64,000 nucleotides of DNA, taken from NCBI RefSeq assembly GCF_000149955.1, contig NC_030991.1, forward strand, positions 2,354,340 through 2,418,339, given 5' to 3'. The DNA comes from Fusarium oxysporum f. sp. lycopersici 4287. Its lineage: Eukaryota > Ascomycota > Sordariomycetes > Hypocreales > Nectriaceae. The notes beneath the pieces are model-generated. The model did not search any database. It was not told the origin of the DNA and saw only the letters and a program-made list of their open reading frames with translations. How positions within the stretch are numbered: the first letter of the stretch is position 1; each line of letters starts with the position of its first letter. Made by a program: the position numbers and the translations under genes. Positions 43,721 through 56,419 of the stretch are shown piece by piece.

Positions 43721-44615
43721 CTTTGAGTTTCGGCTGCGAACTTGCTTGTTACCGGTCGAATGATGTGCAGTGAGTGACACGGAGATCGACAGGTGGAAGT
43801 GACAAGATGGGAGGAACGGGACAAAAAGTCAAGGGGAGCAGGTGGGAAGTAGAAAAAGCAATGAAGAGGCTTTCATCCTTGTACGGATACTTGAGGCGGA
43901 TCCTTCTTGATGACCCAGACCCTTCTGGGTGACCTGGACCAGGACCCTTCAAAGACCGTCCAGGGTGTGATCCAATAGTAGCATAAGTATTTCGAGTGAG
44001 ACCAAAAATTCAATATTTCCTCCAAGGACATTCGAGTCCATGGCTGGGACTATGACAAGGAATACACAAAACGTAAAGATTGGATGGCACGGAATTGGAG
44101 TGTAAAAGGCAAATACTCCTGCCGCTACAGACTATCTTAGTATTGATCTACACTCATGTCTGGGATGCCAATCCTGGTGTGAGGCTTTACATCGGCTGGG
44201 ACGTGCCGGGGGAGGGGGGTGAGTGGGGTTTATCTGACTCGGGCATGACTTGAATCCAACGGTTATTGGTCAGTTCAAGCTTGCACCCTCTGTTTTGGAA
44301 GCGAGTTCGTTAGTGCTCTTCATGTTGGACAGTGTCTTCTGCAGCAGCTGAAACAGGGATCGCAGTCGGGTTGTCAGCAAGTTGGACAGAACCAATAGCA
44401 CACCACTTTCTGATGGCTTTCAATCTTTCTTTCTGTTGGTTCCAAGAGACATGGATAGCTATACGAGATCGAATGCTGGCATTTCTTCACAGTGCTATCA
44501 AGAATCATCAAAAGTCAAACAGTATATACACGTTTTCATTTGTTGAAATTGCTGCCATCATGTAAACTCTACTATACTGATTCTGATATTACAGTCCACC
44601 AGCTAAAAACTGCCA
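43721..44615. other. Intergenic region
   Basis: Divergent promoter sequence of the hydrolase on the left, 3' flank of the PTH11-like gene on the right. No supported gene or RNA. Confidence 0.5.
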
Positions 44616-45913
44616 TCACTGCTTGTAATTATCCTCGACCCCTGCAAGTCGCACTTGACTCGAGTTTGACAAGGAAGCCATCTCAATTGAGCTGATATCG
44701 ATCTCCGTGTGCTTCCTAATCCCAGCATGTCCCTCCAACTGGCCCTCATTTGTCGATTCAATCTGACTCCATTGAGATCGTTGGCGCGATCGTTCGAAAA
44801 GATTCGTACCCGTTCTCGCTGTTGACTTTGGTTGAGATTTGGACTCGTGACTTGCACTGTAGCTGCGTGTGAAGGCGTTCTGGAAGGCTTTCCATGGTAT
44901 GAATCTAATGATGGGTCGGAGTGAGGGGAGACAGACGCTGATAACGCCGCAACAATTTTCGACAATGGTCCATAGAACTGAGTTGTCGACTGTCCAATTG
45001 ACGGCAAAGGTTCCAAAGTCGACTTTGGTAATTAATTCTAGTCGAATGATGGACGTGATGACAACACTTGCGACAAAGTCAGTCGGCAGCAATGATCTGT
45101 AGATGAAGGGGACTCACAAGCCACCGAGTATAAAAAACAGAATAACGAAACATTTTTGTGTGAGTGTAATCTTGAGTTGTAATACTTGCGGAATCGGTAG
45201 AACAACCAGAACCAAATCGGCCACAATATTCGGAATCGAAGTGCCAAAGAAAAACCCATTCAAGTCGACGCATTTTACATCGGGTTGTTGTTTCGCGATC
45301 GGATCCCAGTTTGCGTGTACTGGGACGCATTGAAGAGCAGAGACAATAAACTGTTCTTTAATCAGCTATAACATATAAAAATGGCGACAAAAGAGTGAAC
45401 ACTGACCGCGGAAGTAAACCAGAGAAGAATGCACATTCCAATATAGTAGATAGACCTTCGGATGTAGGTTGATGACGCAAAGACTCTCCAGTAGAACATT
45501 AGAATAGAAAACTTGAGACTGATTTGATTGCAATAATAGAACATCTCGGCGACGTATGCTCCTTTGGCGTTATGGCTCAAGAGTTCATTTGTGATGGGCT
45601 CTTCGCCACTAAGGAGACCAAGGCTGGGGAGGCATGACAACACACAGGCGCAGAACCCTCCCGTCATGAACTGAAAAGAAAGACGTATCAGTTCGCGAAC
45701 CTCGACTGGGATAGCATGCGAAAAACTTACCAGACCAGTTAGCGATAACCAGTCATCCCACCAGAAGGGACTTTTTGCCAAGACACGACTGAAAAATCGT
45801 AGAGAAACGGTCAACATAGCCAAAGGGAAGCATATTGAAAAGACAAGGATTGTTCGGTTCCGATAGCCTTTTGTCATGAACTCGACGTCTGATAACTCGA
45901 GTTGGCTAGACAT
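44616..45913 (-). CDS. PTH11-like rhodopsin-fold integral membrane protein (four exons)
   Basis: Exons 45913-45731, 45670-45407, 45350-45118 and 45066-44616 give 376 residues, with GT-AG introns of 60, 56 and 51 bp and consistent phases. Seven hydrophobic segments are expected; the family motif RFFSRVLAKSPFWWDDWLSL lies between TM1 and TM2. Further typical pieces: YCNQISLKFSILMFYWRVF, ALQCVPVHANWDP, NIVADLVLVVLPIPQVLQL and a long polar C-terminal tail with Ser/Arg/Gln. There is no CFEM domain at the N-terminus. These proteins are plasma-membrane receptors or sensors in filamentous fungi (Pth11 senses surface cues in rice blast); the ligand here is unknown. No lesion. Confidence 0.88.
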
Positions 45914-46640
45914 TTTGACATGTAAAGATTAGTAAAGCTTGTATCGCATTGAGGCCAGGACTCGGAATCCAAGGGAGTTTAACTAATTAACGGGAATTAG
46001 CATTTTTATCTACGCTTGCAAAAGAAAAGGAGGAGATATCGTCTCTCGTTGGGCTGACATGGATGGACTATTACACTGTGCAAAATGTCTGTTAAAAAGG
46101 CAAGTGTCTGAGATGATGAACCTTAAAATGTGACCCGCTTGGACATTCTGTGGCGGGGCTTCATCCTATTGGGTCATTGCTTCAAGGATGCGACTCACTA
46201 ACCCCCCTTGATGAAACTGGGAGCTGAGGTATCCTGCATCTGAACCCTTGGAGGCTGATCTTGTATTCCGTAGAGGGAAGCCGGTTGCTTTATTTGCTTT
46301 TTTGCATAAAGGCTCGATCCCCTCACCTTTCATAATATCCACCATAGTCACAACGACCCTGTCCAGTTCGCCCGTCCTCTGGGAGGGTTAGAACTTTAAC
46401 AGAGTTGATGAAGGTAGGGATAATGCCAACGGATTGCATTCTGACGAACTCATTATGAGCATGCTCTGCGGAAAAGAATTTTTAGGCCTTCTCGTAGATG
46501 CTATGATACGCCGCACCATATCTACTTCTCTATTAAGCTTTACCCTTTTAAATAACGTACATGATAAGCATGCGAAACAAAAATCCCTCATATACATTAC
46601 TTTCTATCTAATCATTCAATTTACGACCACATGATATGCC
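45914..46640. other. Spacer with a solo pogo-type terminus
   Basis: Holds TAACGTACATGATAAGC at 46553-46569, the outer end motif of pogo-type elements, likely the left terminus of the decayed copy that follows. Nothing else supported. Confidence 0.45.
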
Positions 46641-47790
46641 ACAGTCTAGTCAAGAGGCTAAAATCATTCTTGCACTTTAGGCCTACCAGGCAGACCCTAA
46701 ATTAAGTCTGCGACGAGCCGCAAAGATATGTGATATCCACTTTGAAACCCTCCATCACCGATCAATCGGCCGTCAAGCGCGTTGCGATTGGGTTCCAAAA
46801 CAGCGGAAACTAAGTGATCTAGAGGAACAGATTATGTTTCAATATATTCTTGACCTAGATTCACTAGGATTTTCTTCCCGGCATCGCGATGTTGGGGAAA
46901 TGGCGAATCGACTGCTTGCTGATCGTGACGCATCACCAGTTGGCAAGCGCTGGGCTACCAATTTTATTAAGCGGCAACCAGAGCTCAAGACGCGTTTTCA
47001 GAGGAAATATGACTATCAGAGGGCCAAATGCGAAGATCCAATCACTATTCGTAATTTGTTCAGGCTCGTAGAGGACATAAGTGCGAAATATGGCATCCGA
47101 TCAGATGATATCTGGAACTTTGACGAGACCGGCTTTATGATGGGCATGATATCAAGCGGTATAGTCATTACCAGCTCGGAAAGGCGTGGAAGCCCGAAAT
47201 TAGTCCAGCCTGGAAACCGGGAATGGGTTACAGTGACTCAAGCGATCAATGCGGAAGGCAGGGTCATCAATCCATTTATCGTGGTTGCAGGCCAATATTA
47301 CCTTGCCAATTAGTACCAAGAGAGCAACCTCCCGGGCACTTGGGCTATCGCCACGACCTAAAACGGCTTGACAGATAATGAGATAGGCCTCGACTGGCTA
47401 AAGCACTTTGATCGATGTACATCCGACCGATCAGTTGGTGCCTATCGTCTTCTGATCCTTGATGGCCATGAAAGTCATCAGTCCGCCGATTTCCAGATAT
47501 ATTGTGAGGAGAATAATATCATCACGCTCTGTATGCCACCTTGTTCTTCCCACCTCCTTCAGCCCCTTGATGTTGGGTGCTTTGGGCTGCTAAAAAAGGC
47601 ATATGGTCGAGAAATAGAGCATTTGATCAGAAGGTCTATAACCCATATTTCCAAGACCGAGTTCTACCCGGCCTTTTATGCTGCTTTTCAAGCTGCTATA
47701 ACTAAAGAAAACATTAAGGGAGGTTTTAAAAGAAGTCTGAATAAGTGGGGGAGATGCACTAGGTGCAGGGTTCAGCAACCTACTTGACAC
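46640..47790 (+). pseudogene. Decayed pogo/Fot transposase with RIP-like stop codons
   Basis: Clearly homologous, residue by residue, to the intact transposase at 40929-42584 but interrupted. Stops replace a Gln codon in the first helix region (LAL-stop-AYQ against LALQALQ), a Trp codon (LAN-stop-YQES against LANWYRES) and a Gln codon (ATT-stop-NGL against ATSQNGW). All three are CpA-to-TpA transitions on one strand or the other. The catalytic motifs WNFDETGFMMG, LLILDGHESHQ and HLLQPLDVGCF are still readable. After IKGGF the reading frame is lost and no C-terminal zinc knuckle is found. The 3' terminus was not located. Confidence 0.85.
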
Positions 47791-49502
47791 TATTATGACG
47801 TACCTCAAATCTCGCAGCCTTCGACGCCGGGGATCTCCTCAATTGATGTGGACAAGATGCGTTTTTCCTTGTCTGAGATGGTACAAAACTATGAAACTGG
47901 TTTCTGTGGACAGTGCAATAGCATCGTATTTGTGGCATGAAACATATTGTCTTTCTCGGCACTATCTGCGGTATTGTTTGAAGCGGAAGACATCGCTTTG
48001 CTGACAGAGGCACATATTGATGACTTATTTACGTCTTCTGGCCCCTACTGGTATCTTACGCAGCCATTTTGACATTATATTCAGTCACCGTTCTTCCTCT
48101 ATTAAGGATTTGGGTTGCAGCATAAGGCTGCGAACCGATTATCTCAACTGCCTGGCCTAAAATATCTCACGCAAGAGTGCGAAATCAGATTCGTATCAGC
48201 GATCATATTGCATACTCCGTGCAATGGCCGAGGTAACAGTTCAGGATGACCTGCTGCAGTGGCGCTAAGACAAATCCACCAAACCTTCAGCTTCAGAGGA
48301 AACAGACCAGGACCGCCTGGCGTCGCAGAATACTGCCCTGAATGCCAAAAAAAGTTTCGACTGCAACGGGAATGTGCAAACCTCGAGGCACTCATTGCGG
48401 TACATACACCGGGAAGGGAATGTCGTTTGAACCACCAGCACCGGCGTTCTAACGCACCAGAATCAGCAACGGCAATAAAAGACCATAATGATAAGAGGGG
48501 GGTTGGATATTCGTCAAGATGAAGTTTACGAAAAATGGCGAGGGTGATCGTGGGTCTTACTGAGGTGCGATAATTTCGCTCATAGTCTGTTCCATTCTCT
48601 CGAGCCCCCCCACCAGTACCCATTGTAAATCTAGAAAGCATATTTGAGGAAAGTAAAACTGCATCTATTCCCTTAGTTCATAAATAGCCCTGCACTTGCC
48701 TTATAAGTTAATTTCAGATATTCCCGGTGCGAGTTTCACGTTATTCCACGCTTGCTTTCGGCTCCGGTCTTCTGTCTGGGTTGAGGAGGAACCACGGAGT
48801 ATATCGAGAAGTTGGAGGAGCCTTGGTGGCTACCAGACCAGTATTCCTTAGATCTTTGTCTTTGTCCGGTTCTTCGGCGTGTATATCTGCTTCAACTCGG
48901 AATTTGCAATCATAGCCGTCGTCAACCGGACCCCAGGTTTAAACAGCTAGCCAAGTCCCATTAACTATATGATTGAATTAAACATTACCATAGGGTTTCC
49001 CCTTTTGAGTAGATCTTGAAGGTTAATAAGAATGCTAAGAATTTTATAAAATTTAGCTGAGAATACGGCATTAGTTATATGTCCTGACTAATAAACTTCC
49101 AAAGTGTGAAGTAAATGTACAAAGAAAGTCAAACACGATATAAGTTGAGAAGATACTACAAAAAGCTTTTCCCCCCGGCTATATATCTCAGATAGAAGTA
49201 TAAAAGTGAAAGGTTCTGCACAATAGCACAGAAAGCCGAGACTAATTATGGTCTGCCGCCTCTTGGAAACTCGAAGACCTTTCGTAAAAAATATTAGGCT
49301 TCCGCACGGTATACTCGATGCGATGTATGTCTGTCTTAAATCTCACGTTTTGACTAGGCAGAGGCGATGTACGCTTAACCCTGACTCAAATGCTTCAGAC
49401 TTTACCCGAATTAAGGATGTCCAGACAAGATGACAGAGAACAACCACCTTATCTAGTCGAAGTCCTGAGTTGTAACATCTCCTTCCAGTCCTTCTACTTA
49501 AC
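47791..49502. other. Degenerate region
   Basis: Short open frames on the plus strand at 47795-48530 (for example ALRQIHQTFSFRGNRPGPPG) look like pieces of one decayed gene but I cannot name a family. AT-rich and empty from about 48650. Confidence 0.3.
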
Positions 49503-52036
49503 CTAGCCATCCTTACATCCAGATATCACGCCCAAAATTGAGCTACCAGATTCCTCACCAACCGTCAACTTCGCTAACCGACGTATCCAATTATCATGCG
49601 GCTGCCGGTCCGGATCGTTCGCTATATGTATGATGCCTGGCGGACAATGGCTCTCCATACGTAACTTGCGCTCTTCAGTCGCTTCCGGCCCTTCTTGCCG
49701 AATAGTTATGAAACCCTGCAGTACGTTTGAGTCGCTAGGCGTCATGCGACTGAGGACTTCTTCGAGTACTCTTTTCGGCAAGTAATAGCCCCTCCCCTGA
49801 TCGCTGAGACCTTTCTGCGCGATGAATAGTGTGGCCTTGGCGGCTCGGGGATCTGTATTCCCCACATCCATACTAGACACTTCTGGCTTGGAGGAATCTC
49901 GGGCCGTGAGAAAATCGACCTTGGTAAGAACCAGCAAGGCAAGCATGGCGGGGAACTGGGCCAGAATCATGTTGCCGTATTCGAAGCTATGGCGGAGATA
50001 GTGGACGCGCAGAATGGTCTCAAAGTAGGCTCTGTACTTGGCAAGAGATTTCTGGAGCTCGTCTTGATCAAGCAGAAGTGACGGCGAGCCGCTATTCCCA
50101 TATGATGTTAGGATTTCGTAAAGTTGGATAAGGGCATAGTAGTAATGGAGGCTTTGGTTGATCATCAGTCTACTCTATTCTTGGTGCAGTGGCGGAACAA
50201 GGGTGTATCACTGCCCCATACAAGACGAACGATATACTTACTGTAATTTGAGTTGCGATGGAAAGACGATATGTGACGCTAACAACGGGTCTGGCAATGT
50301 GCGGTACCATGCTTCTAGCTTCTCTACTGTTTCAATGATTCTTCCTGCCCCGCTTCGAACTGCTTGATTGTCGATTTCATTCGTTGAAGCTTGAAGCATG
50401 GCCGCGTTGAGGATGAGGCTGAATTCGACCCTGGCCTTGAAAGTATAACGGTACTGCATTGGCACTAATACAGAAGTCGAGGGATACTTGAGCCAACTTT
50501 CGCCATACCAGTCGGGATTGAGGTCCGGATCGGGCAACGGACTTTGGGGCGGAGTTCGCAACAGCGGTGTTGTCTGGAACTGAAGACTTAGCGTACTACA
50601 TTTAATTAGCGAACTGAAGCACCGCATTGGAAATATTAGGGTTTATGTTTCATACCACTGCCAATGAAAGAGTGACCAAGCCGTAAGATTGTAGGAGTGG
50701 CGTAATTTCTTGTGCATTATATATGTTGTTGGCTCGAACAGCCCCAACTCATGAGCAATATCGATAGCCTGGACTAGATACGCTGACGACAGTTTATCTA
50801 TGCCGAACATGTTTACAATGGTATTGATGATGATAGCAGCTTGTAGAGTCGTCAAGCTTCTCTCGCGGGATTCTTCGACAGCCCATAGCCTTTTGGCCTC
50901 GGCAAGAAATTTATAACCCAGGCTATTCGGGTTCCAAAACTCCGCTGGTTGTGAGAGGTAATTTTGGCAATGCTAGCAAAGAGAACGGTAAGTACAAATT
51001 TCAAGAGGAGCCAGGAGATCTGCAGACTCTCAAGATTCATAACGACTTACACATCCGACCGCTAGGATGGCGTTGACAAGAAGTGGAGAACAAAAGGTGC
51101 CAGATCCAGCCAGCATACCGTCCAGGAAGTAATCCTTATGAAAAAAGGTGAACCAATCTTATTCGTAAAGAAAGTAGGCACGTATGAATGTTCTCATCAT
51201 GTCATCGTCAGCGTTAACGGTAGTCCACTTGGAAGGAATAATCTCATCCATCCTAGGGTCAACAATAAAGGCTGCGTGAACCGGCCTCAAGTACTGGGCT
51301 TTATACTTCTGTTCGGATTCCGACAGCGGCGGGACACTGACGTTGCCGGACTCATCATTCTCATTCCACTCGTAAATCAAGGAGTGAATGAAAGGGTTTG
51401 TCGGAGTTTGCAAGTATGAGGGCATCAGGCGTGAGTAAAGAAACTGATAGCGATATCTGGTTTCGGGCTCCAGCTGAACTTGATGAAGGAGATCTGCTGT
51501 GCTGAGTTGATGCGCCATAGTCTCGGCATCGGTACCGGCTCGAATGCGACGGAAAATCTCGTGGGCTTCAGCCTCTGGCCGAGTCTGTATAGCTCGATAG
51601 ACAATAGCAGCAGGATGCGACACTTGAAGCGCTTCTAACCTCTGCCTATAATTACCTTCAGGTGTTTGCCGGTAAACACAATCGATGTGCTTTGCTCGAC
51701 ACTGAGAACATGTCGGCCGAGCACCGTTGCACTATGCAAACCATTCAGCCCACGTTTGAATGAACCTTCAAGCGAAGGGCTACTTCCCGAGGTTAGGGCT
51801 TAAAGAGACTGGGTTTAGTAGTGACGTACCTTGATCTTCCGTTGTCGACAGGATTCGCAGGCTAAAGATGTAGGAGCTCCTCTTCGTACTAGGGGAGCTG
51901 TTCGATACTCGGCATGGGTCACTACGGGATGAGGGTGCAGAGCTGGTAGTAAAGGTCGAAGATTAGTCCCCTGACTTGATTTGCGTGTTAATGAGGTCGA
52001 AGGATCTGAGAAATTGGAAGGTCCGTTTCGCATCAT
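49503..52036 (-). pseudogene. Zn2Cys6 transcription factor with one premature stop
   Basis: Exons 52036-51830, 51731-51051, 50972-50656, 50595-50242 and 50169-49503; all four introns are GT-AG (60-98 bp) with matching phases. The zinc cluster spans intron 1: ACESCRQRKIK on exon 1 and CNGARPTCSQCRAKHIDC on exon 2 (C-x2-C-x6-C-x6-C-x2-C-x6-C). A linker/coiled-coil and the fungal-specific middle homology region follow, with FFHKDYFLDGMLAGSGTFCS, AIDIAHELGLF and WSLFHWQC. A TAA at 51159-51161 (after AYFLYE) lies in the middle of exon 2; there is no nearby splice donor that would remove it. The rest of the gene is conserved, so inactivation is recent or this is a sequence error. The start may alternatively be 13 codons upstream. 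Confidence 0.8.
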
Positions 52037-53468
52037 GCGTCCGGAACGACGGTTGCGGCGTTGGCATATATGCAAAGCTACGGCCTCCAGCTATTTAACT
52101 GAATGATAACCTAGTCTCCTAGATAAACCTTTCAAGGAAACTTACAGGTAAAGCCAACGTGTAATTTGCTTATGATGTCCCTTATGATCAGGTAAGAGCC
52201 GCCCCTTGCAGCAGTTGTTTCCTTAACAAGAATGATGTCATGGTGGTCAAAGGATGATCCTCACATGCCGCAATCTTGCGTACGTTTTCTCCGCTATTGA
52301 TTGGATGGACCACATTGACGTATCATATCTGCCTCTGGTCAGCCCGTTGCGCCGCAGCAAAGCCGAGGGAAATATGGGCAATCCCATCTATGACTGCCTG
52401 GGTCTTACGTCACTGATACACCCAAATTCTTACATAATCCGGGGAGAGACTGAAGAAGCTCCATAAGGTTAAAGCTTACCAGATCAGACGATCTAGAAAC
52501 GTACACGACAGGCCTAGACAAGGGATTCCTGCAACGGGGAACAAATAAACACACACCATAACCGTGACATTATCTCCCCGTAGCTTGTTCCCAGTTAAGT
52601 TTTATAATCGTATGGCATCCTGGAATCCTGGGTTAGGGGTTGTTTCTTTGGATTATTTCCTGGCGACCCTATTAGCGCATTCTTGCTGAGATCTGAATGA
52701 GATGGAGAGGATGAGTCTCCCACGTTTGCAGTCGCTTGGTGGCTGCCTGTCAAAACCCCTGAGCCGTGCCACCAGGATCTTTGCGGACGCCTCTGCTGTC
52801 CCCCTTCGAGGGTTAGGCTGGCCGTCTCCTCACCTGGTCGTTGGCCCATCAACACAGCCTTACTGCTCTGACACCCTGGACCATGCCTAGGACCTACAAG
52901 CCTTTGAAGAGCCTGAAATGGGGGCTGGAGGCATGCAACCACAACCCGCAGGCTCGGATAGTCACAACATCTTGCTGATATGGTATCGATAGAAGAGACG
53001 TCAGACCTGGCCTCCCTTGCAAGATCTTGATGATGGGTGGGAAAATGCCACCCTTACGACACATTTGGAATACTACTAGATGTCTAGGATTTATAAGGAA
53101 GGAATGATCCAGGCGACAGTTCAGTACGCACGAAAATCTCTGTTGACAAAGTCTCCCAGCGCCGCTGGGCCAGCGGGGAGTAAGCAGAAGAGTATCTACG
53201 TAATACTTGCTAAAAAGCCCAAGAAAAAGGCCATTTCCTCAGATTATTTTCCAGATCCCCAAGATTGAATAGATGCTTCCCGATGCCACTCGTCCTGACA
53301 TCCTCCTAATTGTTCAACCATTGTAATGATAAAATATGCGTCATCTTGTTAATTCGTATCCTTCATCAAAGATCGTCGTCGTGTCTGTAAATCGCATAAC
53401 TACTGTTTTCTCCAGTATTTCGTCCAATTGAAGTAATGCTCATGTTATCAGGGCTGCTGGCATTGCTT
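52037..53468. other. Intergenic region with possible decayed sequence
   Basis: Plus-strand open fragments at 52702-52890 and 53080-53268 (the latter with KSLLTKSPSAAGPAGSKQKS and a basic KKPKKKA) have no recognised relatives. Nothing firm. Confidence 0.3.
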
Positions 53469-54257
53469 TTAGTCTCCTAGGTCTTGGATATAGCGATGGG
53501 CTTCGTTAGCGATGTACTCCTGGATAAGGGCGCAGTCGCAGTCGGTGTGCTGAAGGAGCTTCATCTTGAGGTTATAAACCTGAAGAGTTAGGTCTGTCGC
53601 ACAGGTTAACAAGTCGCGGTTAATCTGCTCCATATCCTTTTCGGCAGACTTGAGTTTTCTCTCATCTTCTTGCTTCCTGATGCGGAATTTATTGGACGCA
53701 ATTCGATTCCTCTCCTGGACTTTTCTGGTGTTGGCGTTATTTTTAAAATGCGGAGACGAAAGATTTGTCACTGCAGCGTCGTTGGTACTGCCACGCTTTT
53801 TTGTATTCTCGTGAACTTCTGCTGCTGCTTTTTCTTTTGCTTTTGTCTTCTTGGTGGAATCGCGTCCCGATGATTTTGTCGGATCGCGCTCGGCGTGGTT
53901 CGGTTTTCGTTTCTGATCGTCCGATTGCGTTGAAGAAGAGCGTCGTCGACCGTCCGAGTTGCTAGGGGATCTTTCAGGGCTAGTTAACTCGCGAGTTCGT
54001 GGTGGTGTGGGATACTGCTGGGAGAAGATAGAGCCGGTCAAGTTGGTTGAGGCAGGAGCATATCCGTAGTTGAGAATGAAATCATCGACATCGTATTCGT
54101 GCTGGGCGTTGCTGCCAACGGCTTCAGACGGCCCTGGGAATTTGGGCTGGTCAGCGGCCCAACATTGCTCCCGCGCAGGATGAGACACGGTGCCGAAGTT
54201 GTGAACCGCCGACGGTTCGCACAGAGATTCCATCGGTGGAGCGGCGCTCTGAGCCAT
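53469..54257 (-). CDS. bZIP transcription factor (262 aa)
   Basis: Basic region at about 178-197 (RKVQERNRIASNKFRIRKQE, with N-x7-R spacing in NRIASNKFR) and a leucine/aliphatic zipper to about 237. The N-terminal half has a YDVDDFILNYGY acidic-aromatic patch, which may be an activation segment, and a Ser/Lys/Arg-rich stretch at 100-160 likely to be disordered and nuclear-localising. A C-terminal CDC motif follows the zipper. The basic region belongs to a fungal bZIP group common in filamentous ascomycetes, related to the ATF/CREB class. Single exon, intact. Binds DNA as a dimer; targets unknown. A long leader (54258 onward) is open in places but not coding. Confidence 0.85.
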   Translation of the reverse strand: MAQSAAPPMESLCEPSAVHNFGTVSHPAREQCWAADQPKFPGPSEAVGSNAQHEYDVDDFILNYGYAPASTNLTGSIFSQQYPTPPRTRELTSPERSPSNSDGRRRSSSTQSDDQKRKPNHAERDPTKSSGRDSTKKTKAKEKAAAEVHENTKKRGSTNDAAVTNLSSPHFKNNANTRKVQERNRIASNKFRIRKQEDERKLKSAEKDMEQINRDLLTCATDLTLQVYNLKMKLLQHTDCDCALIQEYIANEAHRYIQDLGD

Positions 54258-56419
54258 GGCGAAGGCTAGGAGTATGTCTGTTTAGGGACTTAGTGTAAGC
54301 ACGGAACGGTCACGAAGGGGTTAGCGTTGGACCAAGGGAGGGCCGTACCCATTGCACTAAAATATACGAATTGGTCCCGATGTGACTTGATGATGCCTTA
54401 AGGACTGAGTTGAGTAGAGATATTGATGAAAGATGATCGCCTTGAAATAAGGGAAGAAGCGAAGGAGACTCTAGACGATCGTGATGGAAATAAGAAGGAA
54501 AGAAGCAATGGCAAAGTGACGATTGTGACGTGACCAGCAAGCTACTTGCCATTTTGAAAAGAACGTTGATAAAAGGAGCATGGGGGGAAGGGCAGGGGGG
54601 GGAATCGGCCGGAGGAGATTGACCGGATAAGCCTTGATTGAGTCTGAGTGAGTCGCTATAGAGTAGATCATCAGGGCCAGAGCCAGACACAAGACATGCC
54701 AGAGGAACTTCCTGGCTGGGCAACAGGTCATACAGGTATACGACTTCTAGTAGGAGAGGTGATATCAAGCGCTGTAACGCATAGAGTATACCAGGGTACT
54801 GTGTCCTGAAACTCTGCTATCTATCCGCACCACGCCGCATACCACAATCTAATCTCGATCAATTGAGTACGAGGGATGGGGGGCATAAGCAGAGAGCTCA
54901 ATCTGAGCTGTAAGCGGAAGCCGGCATAAAGAAAATCAAGTGAAACTTCAAGAGTAGTGACACGCAAATTCGAATGCGAATGACGCCTGAAGCGAGCTAC
55001 CTGGTTACGAGACGACTGAGGTTATCTCCACGGACCCAGCGTTGGCGACAAGCGAAGGTCAATTGTAGGCACTTGACACGGATAAAGGAGAAAAATGAGA
55101 GGAGTTGAGATCAGGAAGCGGGCAATGGCGGGTTGGTTGCTTCAGGGTTCAACAAGGCTGTTATTGGGCAGGCCCACAGTAAAGAGCCAAGAGCGATTGG
55201 ACAGTAAGTGGGCCTTGCCTGGAGAAGCTCCAATGAATTAATGATTTACAGACTGGACTCCGTCGCCTTTGATTCGTAGGATGCATCCGGTGGCTGCGGT
55301 GAGATTGACTAACAGCAAGTCGATGTATTGGGAAAAAGGACTGGCGGAACATATTAATGAGGCAATCAGTACGCTGCCCCCAGCGTAAAACCAGAGGTCG
55401 CCTCCTGCCCGAAGCTATATAACTTGTTAGGTAAGGATTGCTAATTGGAAGTTGGGGGATTGCAACGTGACCCTACACGATTGGTAGTCTAGAACGACAC
55501 TCGAAAAAGCTCTGCGGACATATTAGAGGATAAAAAGGGCACGATCTCGATTTTGAGTAAATGTCACATGCCTGTCTTTTGACACATGGCTTGCGACGCC
55601 CGATCCTTCATACCTAATTCACCGGCCAAGGAATGGGATGACCCAGCGTCCCTATTGGTGTTTCCCAAAGTTCTGTCCTATCAGAGGCCTCGGCGCAGGT
55701 CTCCGGTCAGGGGCCAAAGTTTTGCGGCAACACATTGCGGGGTCGCTCACTTTGACTTTAACTAGCATATTACTCGCCACGGCTTGTGGCCTTGAAAGAG
55801 ATTGTCTCCTGAAATTTGAGATATTTGCAGAATATCAAGCATGCCAGCATACTTTGCGTCTAATGCGCCTTGACAACACGTAGAATGCGTCCATCCGCGG
55901 GAGACTAGAGCTGGCACCTCAACCGTTTCCTCGCAACTCGTGCAGCCTGCAGCCTGATCATTTGCTTTGCCTTCCCGAGTATGAAAGCTCTGCATAGACT
56001 TGTTGATAGTCCCGACGTTGAGCCAGGTTCGTTCTGCTTCACCATAAGCGGCCCAGGTTCGTTCATGATCGAGGGGAGGCTTGGTGTCTTAAGATTGAGA
56101 AAGCCTTGTTGCATAAGACCTTGGTGTAGAGGTACTTTGTTCTTATCCCACGTCAAATAACTCGCGGCTGGTGAAAGATACCTTTGCATGTGGGTAGATG
56201 CCTGCCAAGGTATAACTTTTCGTCTTACAGCGCCCCCTCTGTCGATCATGATGCTTTGCTGTCCGACTCATTCAAGAAGGCGTAAGGAGACAGGCCGACC
56301 AGGTGTTGCGATCGCAGAAAGTGCATATCGTCTGCTGATTTTGCGATCCGCGTCCTGGCTGCTCGAGGGCATCAGATTTAATCGAGTGCCGCCCGACTGT
56401 TAGCCTCCAGAATTCGTAA
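54258..56419. other. Intergenic region, long leader of the bZIP gene
   Basis: No coding sequence that resembles a family. The minus-strand 152-codon open stretch at 54310-54768 is Ser/Pro/Leu-rich and more likely leader sequence. No RNA gene recognised. Confidence 0.4.

Noticed and set aside
47795..48530. Possible C-terminal continuation of the decayed pogo transposase
   Set aside because: Translations do not match the C-terminal coiled coil or zinc knuckle of the intact copy; left as unassigned decayed sequence.
54310..54768. 152-codon minus-strand frame upstream of the bZIP gene
   Set aside because: Ser/Leu/Pro-rich without conserved features; more likely 5' leader or chance.
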